From: an uncultured Eggerthellaceae bacterium
GTDB taxonomy: Bacteria > Actinomycetota > Coriobacteriia > Coriobacteriales > Eggerthellaceae
Length of the DNA stretch: 64,000 nt
Assembly (NCBI GenBank): GCA_937892845.1
Contig: CALBGP010000013.1
Location: 1 to 64,000, forward strand
Direction of reading: 5' to 3'
The notes beneath the pieces are model-generated. The model was not told the DNA's origin. It searched no databases and worked only from the letters and a program-made list of their open reading frames with translations. The position numbers were made by a program, and so were the translations under genes. Shown piece after piece: positions 17,176 through 25,998 of this stretch; position 1 is the stretch's first letter; each line of letters starts with the position of its first letter.

Positions 17176-20100
17176 ATGTTTGACAGACGCCTGTTCGCGG
17201 TTGTTGACGGTGTAGGTGTTTTCGTGGCTGCTGCCGTTGCCTTCAAATGGATTGCCTTGGTGGCCGATATCGTCTTTTTCATCACGCTTGGACTGTTCAT
17301 GCAGGGCGCGCTGCTTGATATCGGCGCATTTTCAGAAGCGGCGGCAAGCGTGGTGGCGCTGCCGTTTTTGAGCGTATCCGAAGCAAACGCCCAAGTGCTG
17401 CTCATGGTGTGCGCACTTGCCATTGCGGTGCGCATGGCGGCAACAATCGCCGCGCAGCGGGCGGGCAGCGAGGCATCTGCCCGTGCGAAGAGAAGCATCC
17501 GATCCCAGGTGTACGGCAAACTGCTGCGGCTTGGCCCGTCTTATGTGGAGCGCATACCCAGCAGCCAGGCCGTGCAGATCGGAGTTGAGGGCGTCGAGCA
17601 GCTTGAAGTCTATTTCGGCTCGTATCTGCCGCAGCTGTTCTACGCCATACTGGCACCTATTACGCTGTTTGCGTTTCTGGCGCCTCTGTCCTGGCAGGCG
17701 GCTGTGCTGCTGATCGTGTGCGTTCCGCTCATTCCCGTGTCCATCGCGTTGTTCCAAACTCTGGCGAAAAGGGTCATGGGTCGTTATTGGGGCAGCTATC
17801 TTGATTTGGGAGGAAGCTTCCTGGAAAACATTCAGGGCCTGACCACGCTGAAAATCTACCGGGCAGACGGTGCAAGGCATGACCTCATGAACCGGCAGGC
17901 GGAGACCTTTCGCCGTGACACCATGCGCGTGCTCAGGATGCAGCTCAATTCGATCACCATCATGGACGTGCTTGCCTACGGCGGAGCTGCGGCGGGCGTC
18001 TGCATGGCCCTGTGGCAGTTTGCAAGCGTTCAGATAGGTTTTGCGGCTGCGTTTTCCATCGTGTTTCTGTCGGCGGAGTTCTTCCTGCCCATGCGGTCTT
18101 TGGGCTCGCTGTTCCATACGGCCATGAACGGCATGGCCGCCGCTGAGCGCATGTTCGGGCTGTTGGCTCTTGAGGAGCCGGAAATCGCAGGCCGAAAGCT
18201 CGATGGGTTGCGCTGCGCGCTTTCAGCCGAAGGCGTGGGCTATAGCTATGACGGAGAGCTGCGCGTACTTGACGGCGTTGATTTCAAGGCTGAGCCGGGA
18301 TGCTTGACGGCCATCGTGGGCGAAAGCGGCTCCGGCAAGTCAACTCTGGCGGGCATCTTCGCAGGGCGCAATGCCCGCTATGATGGAAAAGTCAGTGTGT
18401 GCGGTGTGCCCCTCGGAGAGATCGAGCGGGCGTCGCTTTCGAAGGCGCTTGTATCGGTGAGCTATGACAGCGTCTTGTTCTCGGGCACATTGCGCGACAA
18501 TCTGCTCATGGGCAATCCGGACGCTGATGACGCTTGTCTGGCAGACGCGTTGCGTACGGTTCGAATCTGGAACTTCGTCGCGGCATCGGGTGGATTGGAC
18601 ATGGCTATCTCGGAGGGGGCTTCGAACCTTTCGGGCGGGCAGCGCCAGCGCATCGCTCTTGCCCGCGCCTTGGTGGCGGACGCTCCCATGTACCTCTTCG
18701 ATGAGGTCACCTCGAATGTTGATGCCGAAAGCGAAGAGGCCATCGTGGAAGCCATCCAGGGCCTTGCGGCATCAGGCAAGACGGTCGTGGTCATCTCTCA
18801 TCGTCTGAGCACCATCGCTGCAGCCGACGCCATCTACGTCATGGCGGATGGCCGTGTGGCCCAATGCGGCACGCATGAGCAGTTGATGGCGCAGTCCGGA
18901 CCGTATGCCCGCATGGTCACCCAGCAGCAGGAGCTCGAAGAAATTGCGCGGGCTGAAAGCAATGGCGATGACGCCGATGCGGGATGCCAGGATGGAGGCA
19001 AGACCGCATTCCGGGCTGTTGATGCAGGTGGAGGTTCGACTGAAGACGCGAATCCGGGCGAAGGCAACATCGCATGCGAAAGGCAGTCGAGACGCAAGCC
19101 GTCTGCGTTGAGGACCATGGCTCGCATGGTGAGGCTCATAGGGCCGTTGGCCGGATATGTGGCCTTGGCTGTGCTGCTGGGCGTCGCGGGATTTGCGGCT
19201 TCCATGCTGGTCACGGTTGCCGGTGCAGCCGGCATGGGGGCGGTTCTGACGGCATCGGCCGCACCCTTCGGTGTGTTCGCATGCGTGGTTGCCGCCTCGG
19301 CCCTGATTCGCGGCCCGTTGCATTACGGTGAGCAGATCTGCAACCACTACATTGCATTCAAGCTTCTGGCGTTGATCCGGGATAAGGTTTTCGCGGCATT
19401 GCGGCGTCTTGCCCCGGCACGATTGGAGGGCCGCGGCAAGGGTGACCTGATGTCTCTGGCCACTTCGGACATCGAATTGCTCGAGGTGTTTTACGCCCAT
19501 ACCGTTTCGCCCGTGCTCATAGCTGCATGCATGGCGTGCATCATTGCGGCGGTGTTGGCGGCGATATCGCCGTATTTCGTCATCCTTGCGCTTGTTCTGT
19601 ACGCGCTGATGGCTGTTGCGGTGCCCGTGGTGGCGTCGCGTGCGTGCTCGATGCTGGGCCGTCATCAGCGAGATGCTGTGGGCTCCATGAATGCGTTCAT
19701 GCTGGAGAGTTTGCGCGGCCTAGGGGAGACCATTCAGTACAGAGGTGAGCAGAATCGCGCCAATGAACTGGGTCTTCGGATGGATGCGCTGCAGCGTTTG
19801 ACGTTGCGTCTGCACATGCGCACGGCCGCCACGGATGCCTTGACCGATGCGTTGATCTTGGCGGGCATCACGGCAAGCGCGCTTACCGGGGCGACGCTTC
19901 TGGCAGCCGGCGCCGTGGATGCAATGGGGTTCATGGTTGCCCAGGCGGTCATCATGTCAGGGTTTGGCCCGTTTCTTGCGGTCTCGCGTCTGGGCACGGG
20001 CTTGCAGCAGACATTGGCATCCGGGGACCGCGTCATCGAGCTGCTTGACGAGGCACCTTCCGTGCAGGAGGTGGAAGACGGCATGCCTCTTCACGGTTTC

Positions 20101-20748
20101 GAGGGGGCGAAGGTTGAAGCCGTTCGCTTCTCCTATGGGGATGCGTTGGTTCTGGATGGGGTGAATCTGGATATCCGCCCCGGAAAAGTGGTTCAGATTT
20201 GCGGTCGGAGCGGATCTGGAAAGTCCACGCTATGCAAGCTCTTGATGCGGTTCTGGGATCCGCAGGCGGGATCCGTCAGCATGAACGAGTGCGATCTTCG
20301 CCGTGTGAATACGGCTGATTTGCGGGATGTCCAGTCTTTCATGACGCAGGAGACTCACCTGTTCGCAGGAACGTTGCGTGACAACATTGCCATGGTGAGG
20401 CCCGGCGCTACGGATGCGCAAGTTCTTGATGCGTGCCGCAAAGCGGACCTCGGCGCCTTGCTGGACAGGCTGCCCTGCGGTCTTGATACGCAGGTGGGCG
20501 AATTGGGCGGCGCTCTTTCCGGCGGCGAACGTCAGCGGCTGGGCCTTGCCCGCGTGTTCCTTCATGACGCGCCGTTTATCCTGCTTGACGAGCCCACGTC
20601 GAACCTGGATGCCCTCAGCGAAGCCCAGGTCCTCAAGGCCCTTTCGAAGCATCGTGAGGGCAGGGCCATGGTGCTGGTGAGCCATCGCGCCTCTACGTCT
20701 TCGCTGGCCGATGAGCGCATCACTGTGGAGCGCGGCCGCGTGTGCTAG
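17176..20748 (+). CDS. single-chain CydDC-like ABC exporter (TMD-NBD-TMD-NBD)
   Basis: A 1190-residue protein joining two ABC exporter halves. Half 1 has about six membrane segments, the CydD-like GLTTLKIYRADGARHDLMNR, then Walker A GESGSGKST (about residue 382), signature LSGGQRQR and Walker B YLFDEVTS. After a charged linker (about residues 590-640), half 2 is CydC-like (GEQICNHYIAFKLLALIRDK, RGKGDLMSLATSDIELLEVFYAHTVSP) with Walker A GRSGSGKST (about residue 1010), LSGGERQR and ILLDEPTS. CydDC exports thiols and supports cytochrome bd assembly in other bacteria, but no cydAB is in the window, so the cargo is open. ATG 17176 follows GGGGGAG; the frame is open from 17122. Its stop overlaps the convergent SulP stop. 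Confidence 0.88.
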   Translation: MFDRRLFAVVDGVGVFVAAAVAFKWIALVADIVFFITLGLFMQGALLDIGAFSEAAASVVALPFLSVSEANAQVLLMVCALAIAVRMAATIAAQRAGSEASARAKRSIRSQVYGKLLRLGPSYVERIPSSQAVQIGVEGVEQLEVYFGSYLPQLFYAILAPITLFAFLAPLSWQAAVLLIVCVPLIPVSIALFQTLAKRVMGRYWGSYLDLGGSFLENIQGLTTLKIYRADGARHDLMNRQAETFRRDTMRVLRMQLNSITIMDVLAYGGAAAGVCMALWQFASVQIGFAAAFSIVFLSAEFFLPMRSLGSLFHTAMNGMAAAERMFGLLALEEPEIAGRKLDGLRCALSAEGVGYSYDGELRVLDGVDFKAEPGCLTAIVGESGSGKSTLAGIFAGRNARYDGKVSVCGVPLGEIERASLSKALVSVSYDSVLFSGTLRDNLLMGNPDADDACLADALRTVRIWNFVAASGGLDMAISEGASNLSGGQRQRIALARALVADAPMYLFDEVTSNVDAESEEAIVEAIQGLAASGKTVVVISHRLSTIAAADAIYVMADGRVAQCGTHEQLMAQSGPYARMVTQQQELEEIARAESNGDDADAGCQDGGKTAFRAVDAGGGSTEDANPGEGNIACERQSRRKPSALRTMARMVRLIGPLAGYVALAVLLGVAGFAASMLVTVAGAAGMGAVLTASAAPFGVFACVVAASALIRGPLHYGEQICNHYIAFKLLALIRDKVFAALRRLAPARLEGRGKGDLMSLATSDIELLEVFYAHTVSPVLIAACMACIIAAVLAAISPYFVILALVLYALMAVAVPVVASRACSMLGRHQRDAVGSMNAFMLESLRGLGETIQYRGEQNRANELGLRMDALQRLTLRLHMRTAATDALTDALILAGITASALTGATLLAAGAVDAMGFMVAQAVIMSGFGPFLAVSRLGTGLQQTLASGDRVIELLDEAPSVQEVEDGMPLHGFEGAKVEAVRFSYGDALVLDGVNLDIRPGKVVQICGRSGSGKSTLCKLLMRFWDPQAGSVSMNECDLRRVNTADLRDVQSFMTQETHLFAGTLRDNIAMVRPGATDAQVLDACRKADLGALLDRLPCGLDTQVGELGGALSGGERQRLGLARVFLHDAPFILLDEPTSNLDALSEAQVLKALSKHREGRAMVLVSHRASTSSLADERITVERGRVC

Positions 20749-22466
20749 TGATGCGCCCGTCCGCGGTCGCGGGCGGCGGCGCGCGCATGGGCCTTCGCCT
20801 GCTCCTCTTCGTCGAGAAGCTGACGGGCGAAGGCGATGGCATCGTCGATGTTGGCGCGGAAGTGGTCTTCGCCCACCAGATCCACGAAACCGGCGCGGCG
20901 CATGGTCTTCATGGGCTGCTCGTTGGCGTGCGAGATGATGAGGCTCACGCCGTTTTCGTGGCAGTAATCGTAGAGGTTTTCAAGCGCGTTCATGCCCGAG
21001 GAGTCAAGAGAGGGCACGCCCCGCATGCGGATGATCAGGTATTTCGTGAACTCCTTGACGGAGATGTCGCCGATGCGCTCGGTCATGCCGAAAAACATCG
21101 GGCCGTTGATCTCGTAGACGCGCACGCTCTTGGGCAGTTCGCGCAGGTGCGTGACCTCGGAGTTCGCGTCGCAGTAGTACTGCCAGCCCTTGACCTCGGT
21201 TTCTTCGCTGACCATCTTCATGAACAGCACCACGGTGATCAGCATGCCCACGGCAATTGCCGCCACGAGGTCCACCACCACGGTCAGCGTGAAGGTGATG
21301 AGAAGCGTAGCCACGGCGCCGTGCGAGGCGGTCTTGCACAGGTGGACGAAGTTTCGCCAGCCGCTCATGTTGTATGCCACGTGCAACAGGATTGCGGCGA
21401 TGGTGGGCATGGGGATGTAGGCGGCATAGGGCATGAAGAAGGCCAGCACCGCCAAGAGCACCAGCGCGTGAACCATGCCGGCGATGGGGGTTCGGCCGCC
21501 GTTTTTGACATTGGCCGCGGTGCGGGCGATGGCGCCTGTCGCGGGGATGCCTCCGAACAGGGCCGATGCCATGTTGCCGGCGCCTTGGGCCACAAGTTCC
21601 ATGTTGCAGCGGTGGTGCGAGCTGATCATGGAGTCGGCCACAACGCAGGAAAGCAGCGATTCGATGGCCGCAAGGATGGCGATGGTGATGCCGTTGGCCA
21701 TCTGTTCGCGGAACAGATCCACGCTGAGCTGCGGGATGTGGAATTCAGGCAGTCCGCTGGAGATGGTGTAGAGGTCGCCGATGGTGTTCACGTTCATGTC
21801 GAAGATGGCCACCATGGCGATGCCCGCGATGAGTGCGATAAGGGAACTGGGGATGCGTTCGTTGATGCGCGGCCATCCGAAGAGGATGATCAGGCAGACG
21901 GTGCCCACCAGGGCCGCCTCCCAGTTGAAGGTGGAGATGTTGGCCGCGATGGCGGAGAGCTTGTCCATGGTGTCAACCGTGGGCGTGCCTTCGGGGAAGG
22001 TCAGGCCCAGGAAGTCTTTCATCTGGCCGATGACCAGCGTGGCGGCAATGCCCGCGGTGAATCCGGTGGTGATGGTGTAGGGGACGAAGCGGATGATGGC
22101 GCCCAGTTTGAACAAGCCCATCAAGATAAGCAGCACGCCGGCGATGATGGTTGCCGCCACGAGCCCGTCCATTCCGTCGGTGGCCACGATGCCCGCCACG
22201 ATTGCGGCGAAGGCGGCGGTGGGGCCGGAAATGTTCACGCGGCTTCCGCCAAGAAACGCAATCAGGAAGCCTGCCACGATGGCGGTGTAAAGCCCCTGCT
22301 CAGGTCCTACCCCCGAGGCAATGCCCAGCGCGATGGACAAGGGAAGCGCCACCACGGCTACCATGATTCCAGAGAGAATGTCCTGCGGAATCTGGCGTTT
22401 GAGCTCCTCTTTGGGGGTGTGTTTGATGACGCTGAAGAGAATGGGCTTGATTTTGTCGCGCTGCAT
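20745..22466 (-). CDS. SulP-family anion transporter with STAS domain
   Basis: A 573-residue SulP carrier. Seen: the N-terminal PQDILSGIMVAVVALPLSIALGIASG signature region, about ten to twelve membrane segments, the GSRVNISGPTAAF motif, and a cytosolic STAS domain (about residues 440-550) with LDSSGM at the phosphorylatable loop. The C-terminal 25 residues are charged and Ala/His-rich. Transported ion (sulfate, bicarbonate, other) cannot be assigned. The ATG at 22466 follows AAGGAAAG; the longer frame to 22982 runs antisense through the DMT gene and is rejected. It has a near-consensus promoter upstream. Its stop codon overlaps the ABC exporter's stop by 4 bases on the other strand. Confidence 0.92.
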   Translation of the reverse strand: MQRDKIKPILFSVIKHTPKEELKRQIPQDILSGIMVAVVALPLSIALGIASGVGPEQGLYTAIVAGFLIAFLGGSRVNISGPTAAFAAIVAGIVATDGMDGLVAATIIAGVLLILMGLFKLGAIIRFVPYTITTGFTAGIAATLVIGQMKDFLGLTFPEGTPTVDTMDKLSAIAANISTFNWEAALVGTVCLIILFGWPRINERIPSSLIALIAGIAMVAIFDMNVNTIGDLYTISSGLPEFHIPQLSVDLFREQMANGITIAILAAIESLLSCVVADSMISSHHRCNMELVAQGAGNMASALFGGIPATGAIARTAANVKNGGRTPIAGMVHALVLLAVLAFFMPYAAYIPMPTIAAILLHVAYNMSGWRNFVHLCKTASHGAVATLLITFTLTVVVDLVAAIAVGMLITVVLFMKMVSEETEVKGWQYYCDANSEVTHLRELPKSVRVYEINGPMFFGMTERIGDISVKEFTKYLIIRMRGVPSLDSSGMNALENLYDYCHENGVSLIISHANEQPMKTMRRAGFVDLVGEDHFRANIDDAIAFARQLLDEEEQAKAHARAAARDRGRAHH

Positions 22467-22572
22467 GTCTTTCCTTCGGGATGACGACACGGCAAACCCG
22501 GCTAAAGCGCGCAAGGCCCTGGCGGTCTGTGCCGTAGCGGGGTCTGATGTTGAATGTGATGGGAACTTCGGA

Positions 22573-22601
22573 ATTATACGCCGAAGAGCAACCCTTGACA
22601 A
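22573..22601 (-). promoter_or_regulatory. promoter of the SulP gene
   Basis: On the minus strand: TTGTCA (22601-22596), 17-base spacer, TATAAT (22578-22573), about 107 bases upstream of the start. On the plus strand a TTGACA (22595-22600) overlaps it and could serve the DMT gene, but no good -10 follows at the right distance. Confidence 0.75.
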
Positions 22602-22713
22602 AATAAACATCGTGATGTTGCGCTTATCGGTCCAAGGTGGCATGATTGCGACGTTTCGCATGTTCGCGGCGCACAGAGGGGTTGCGTGCCGCAGGTATTT
22701 TCGAAAGGCAGAC

Positions 22714-23658
22714 ATGGCAGCATCATCACGGGCCGTTCGAGGCGCGCTCATGGCCCTCGTAGGTGGAATAGGCTGGGGTTTCTCAGGTGCGTGCGGACAG
22801 TTCCTGTTCACGCAGTACGGCATGGATCCGCTGTGGCTTTCGTCGGTGCGCATGACGGGCGCCGGCATCATCCTGCTGGTCGTATGCGCTTTTCGTCCGA
22901 AGTGGCGGGCGTCGTTGCGCGGCATGTTCACATCAACCTCCGAGGTGGCGCGTCTGCTGCTGTTCGCGTTGGCCGGACTCATGACGTGCCAGGTCAGCTA
23001 TCTGTTCGCCATCAAGTTCTCCAATGCGGGCACGGCGACGGTGCTGCAATACATCGGCCCCGTCCTCATCGTGGTGTTCGTGTGCCTGCGCGGCGCGCGC
23101 CTGCCTCGTCTTCGTGAGGTGGCTGCCATCCTGTGCGTGCTTGCGGGCACGTACCTTCTGGCCACCCATGGCGATCCATCCACCATGGTGCTGTCGACCA
23201 ACGGGCTTGTCTGGGGCCTTCTTGCCGCGGTGGCCGTGGCACTTTACACGCTGCTGCCCATGGGGCTCATGGACCGATGGGGAGCTGTGCCTGTGACCGG
23301 TGCGGCTTTGACCATCGGCGGCGTGCTGCTGTGCGTGGTGCTTCGCCCGTGGGAGAACCCGCCTGTGCTCGACGCGGCGGGGATTGCGGCTGTGGCGGCC
23401 ATGATCGTATTCGGCACGGCCATGGGATTCGCGCTCTACCTGCAGGGTGTGGCGGACATCGGCGCGTCGAAGGCCAGTTTGATTGCCAGCGTGGAAACCG
23501 TTTCAGCCACCGCATTCGCCGTGCTTTGGCTGGGGACCGTCTTCATGCCCATGGATTTCGTGGGCTTCGTGTTCATCATGGCCACCGTGCTCATCCTCAT
23601 GGAGCGAAAGCAGGACGGTTCATCGGCAGCGGCACCTTCGCCTGCTCCGGCTGATTAG
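22714..23658 (+). CDS. DMT/EamA-family transporter
   Basis: A 314-residue membrane protein with ten hydrophobic segments in two five-helix EamA repeats (GGIGWGFSGACGQFL opening; second repeat from about residue 160). EamA proteins mostly export amino acids or metabolites; specificity here is unknown. The ATG at 22714 follows CGAAAGG; the frame is open upstream to 22321 through the SulP gene and that part is ignored. A proline/alanine-rich tail ends the protein. Convergent with the small Ala-rich protein next door. Confidence 0.88.
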   Translation: MAASSRAVRGALMALVGGIGWGFSGACGQFLFTQYGMDPLWLSSVRMTGAGIILLVVCAFRPKWRASLRGMFTSTSEVARLLLFALAGLMTCQVSYLFAIKFSNAGTATVLQYIGPVLIVVFVCLRGARLPRLREVAAILCVLAGTYLLATHGDPSTMVLSTNGLVWGLLAAVAVALYTLLPMGLMDRWGAVPVTGAALTIGGVLLCVVLRPWENPPVLDAAGIAAVAAMIVFGTAMGFALYLQGVADIGASKASLIASVETVSATAFAVLWLGTVFMPMDFVGFVFIMATVLILMERKQDGSSAAAPSPAPAD

Positions 23659-23708
23659 GCCTGTGCCCCGCGGCCGCGCAGTGCCGCTGCTTGGCGGCGT
23701 GCCCGTTT

Positions 23709-24149
23709 CTACTTGCTGCGGGGCTTTTCGGGGCGTTTCTTCATGCCGAAGGCCTTGCGTGCGCCGTCGGAGGCAAGGGCTACCCCTCCTGCAATGGCGG
23801 CAACCCCGGGACCTGGGAGTATGAGCATGGGCACACCAGCTGCGGCAATGGCGGTTCCCGCTGCCATTTCGGTCACGGCGCCGGCTTTCGTGTTGGAGGC
23901 TTTGACCGCCGCCTGCATGGGGCCGGCGGAAACTTCGCGTGCTGCAATGCCTCCGGTCGTCACGGCCGCCTGCGCCACCATGACTGCGCTGTGCGCAAGG
24001 TGTCCCAGCCCGCAAACTATGTTCTTCGCATTTTCGACCGCCTGCGATTTCGGTGCGGATGCGACGGCGCAAGCGGCTCCAACGGTTTGGATAGCCGGGT
24101 TCTCTGTGGCGCTGCCTGCGGCGATGCGGGTATGGTCGGTGTGGGGCAT
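23709..24149 (-). CDS. small Ala/Gly-rich protein of unknown function
   Basis: A 146-residue protein I do not recognise. The ATG at 24149 has AAAGGA 6 bases upstream, supporting it as a real gene. The sequence is Ala/Gly/Val-rich, with a central region of small residues (SAVMVAQAAVTTGGIAARE) and a hydrophobic stretch, MLILPGPGVAAIAGGVALAS, followed by the basic C-terminus KAFGMKKRPEKPRSK, which would fit one or two membrane-associated helices. It stands alone between the convergent DMT gene and divergent glmM. A plus-strand ORF overlapping it (23713-24267) lacks a ribosome site and is considered a shadow. Confidence 0.55.
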   Translation of the reverse strand: MPHTDHTRIAAGSATENPAIQTVGAACAVASAPKSQAVENAKNIVCGLGHLAHSAVMVAQAAVTTGGIAAREVSAGPMQAAVKASNTKAGAVTEMAAGTAIAAAGVPMLILPGPGVAAIAGGVALASDGARKAFGMKKRPEKPRSK

Positions 24150-24304
24150 GGGCGTTCCTTTCAGGTGGGATGCCGAAGCGTCCGGCGCAAAAGCCCGGGA
24201 TGCCAAGACGCAGGCGGCATCTTTTCGCTGTCTTCCAGTATGGGGTGAAACGGCTGTTTGCCCATGAAACGTTTCCAAGCGGAAACTTGTTGAATACCGC
24301 AACG

Positions 24305-24337
24305 TTGACAAATGGCCGCTTGCGCGAGTGATACACT
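24305..24337 (+). promoter_or_regulatory. probable glmM promoter
   Basis: A perfect TTGACA (24305-24310) is followed 19-21 bases later by GATACACT (24330-24337), which offers two imperfect -10 choices. It lies about 70 bases upstream of the glmM start. Confidence 0.5.
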
Positions 24338-24405
24338 TAGCGCTTGACCGTCTTGGCGGCGCGGTTTTGCGCACGCAGACGGCATTCAAATCGGAAGGAA
24401 ACCAT

Positions 24406-25776
24406 ATGGCACGTTTATTCGGAACTGACGGTGTCCGCGGCGTTGCGAATACCGAGCTTGATTGCCAGCTCGCGTATCGTTTGGGCCAGGCGGCGGCCGT
24501 ATTCATGGGCAAGACCATCGTGGTGGGCAAGGATACCCGCAAAAGCGGCGACATGCTTGAGGCGGCCGTTGTCGCGGGTGTGACCAGCGCGGGCGGCGAT
24601 GTCCTGCTGGCCGATATCATCCCCACGCCGGGCGTGGCGCTGCTTACGCGCGAGCTTCGCGCCGATGGCGGCATCGTCATTTCGGCATCGCATAATCCGC
24701 CGGAGTACAACGGCATCAAGTTCTTCGACGCCCAGGGTTACAAGCTGCCGGACGCCGTGGAAGATGAGATCGAAGGGTTCATCAACGCCGGCGGCCTGGA
24801 AGGCGCGGTTGCGCGCGCATGCGAGCAGGGCGAAGAGGCGTCCATGCCCGTGGGTGATGCGGTGGGCGCAGCCATCCGTCTTGAGGACGCGTGCCAGATC
24901 TACATCGATCACGCGGTCGAATCCATCAAGGCGCAGGGCATTGACTTCTCCGGCATGCGCATCGCGCTCGATGCCGGTCATGGCGCTTCGTCTCTGACCA
25001 GCTCTTTCGCCCTTGAGGCGCTGGGTGCCGAAGTGACGGTCATCAACGATGACTTCGATGGCACGGACATCAACGTGGATTGCGGATCAACCCATCTTGG
25101 CCCGCTGTCGGAGCTCATGCGCGAAACCGGCGCTGACGTGGGCATTGCCCACGACGGTGATGCGGACCGCGTCATGCTCATGGCTCCTGGCGGCATTGAG
25201 ATCGACGGGGACATGGTGGAGGCCGTTTGCGCGCTTGACATGAAGCAGCGCGGCTGTCTGCCGCATGATACCGTGGTCAGCACGGTCATGGCCAACCTGG
25301 GCCTCACGCACGCCATGCGCGACGCGGGCATCGAGGTGGTCCAGACGAAGGTGGGCGACCGCTACGTGTTGGAATGCATGCGCGAGCATGGCTATGCCAT
25401 CGGCGGCGAGCAGTCCGGCCACATGATCATGCTGGATTACAACTCCACGGGCGACGGATTGATGACGGCCTGCCAGTTTTTGGCCGCAGTGCGTCGCAGC
25501 GGCAAGCCCGTTGCGGAGGCCATCAAGGTCATGACGCGCTTTCCCCAGACCCTTATCAACGTGCGCGTCAAAGACAAGCATGCCCTTGAGGGCAACGAGC
25601 CCATCGCCCAGGCCATTGCCGATGCGGAAGCCAAGATGGGTGATTCCGGTCGCGTGCTGGTCCGCGTGAGCGGCACCGAGCCTTTGATCCGCGTCATGGT
25701 GGAAGCTGAAGACGCTCAGATGGCTGACGAATTGGCGCACGCAATCGCCGATACCGTGACCGAGCAGCTGGCTTAG
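24406..25776 (+). CDS. glmM: phosphoglucosamine mutase
   Basis: A 456-residue alpha-D-phosphohexomutase converting glucosamine-6-phosphate to glucosamine-1-phosphate for UDP-GlcNAc and peptidoglycan synthesis. Seen: N-terminal MARLFGTDGVRGVAN, the active-site serine loop GGIVISASHNPPEYNG (about residues 85-100), the metal-binding DGDADR (about residue 248), the sugar-binding GGEQSGH and the phosphate-binding RVSGTEPLIRVM near the end. The ATG at 24406 follows GGAAGGAA; the frame is open from 24328 but without a ribosome site. It appears monocistronic with its own promoter. Confidence 0.98.
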   Translation: MARLFGTDGVRGVANTELDCQLAYRLGQAAAVFMGKTIVVGKDTRKSGDMLEAAVVAGVTSAGGDVLLADIIPTPGVALLTRELRADGGIVISASHNPPEYNGIKFFDAQGYKLPDAVEDEIEGFINAGGLEGAVARACEQGEEASMPVGDAVGAAIRLEDACQIYIDHAVESIKAQGIDFSGMRIALDAGHGASSLTSSFALEALGAEVTVINDDFDGTDINVDCGSTHLGPLSELMRETGADVGIAHDGDADRVMLMAPGGIEIDGDMVEAVCALDMKQRGCLPHDTVVSTVMANLGLTHAMRDAGIEVVQTKVGDRYVLECMREHGYAIGGEQSGHMIMLDYNSTGDGLMTACQFLAAVRRSGKPVAEAIKVMTRFPQTLINVRVKDKHALEGNEPIAQAIADAEAKMGDSGRVLVRVSGTEPLIRVMVEAEDAQMADELAHAIADTVTEQLA

Positions 25777-25870
25777 TGCTTCTGCTTGGCGCATGCTGCG
25801 GGTTGCGTTGTGCGGCGTGCTTCGTCTTGACGGCATCCCCGCTACCGTTCATCCCCTGAAAACGCACAAG

Positions 25871-25937
25871 GTGTTACGTTTTTGCAATACGTAACACCTT
25901 TTCCTTTATGGTGTTACAAGTCAAGAAAATGTAACAC
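25871..25937 (+). promoter_or_regulatory. two tandem NikR-type operators overlapping the promoter of the ABC importer
   Basis: GTGTTAC-N13-GTAACAC occurs twice: 25871-25897 and 25911-25937, with centres 40 bp apart. This form and spacing fit the NikR sites described for delta-proteobacteria (GTGTTAC-N13/14-GTAACAC). A possible promoter, TTGCAA (25882-25887) and TTTATG (25905-25910) with a 17-base spacer, is straddled by the two operators, so a bound repressor would block it. Seen: the repeats; inference: nickel control. Confidence 0.75.
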
Positions 25938-25998
25938 CGGCGCTCATGCCGGGGGCATGGTCGCGGCGCATCCGGTGCGCCGCCGAAAGGGAGGAACC

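Noticed and set aside
20745..22982. 745-residue version of the SulP protein
   Set aside because: The extra 172 residues lie antisense to the DMT gene and upstream of the promoter; ATG 22466 has a proper ribosome site.
23713..24267. plus-strand ORF overlapping the small Ala-rich protein
   Set aside because: No ribosome site; the minus-strand frame has AAAGGA at the right distance. Neither has a known family, so certainty is moderate.
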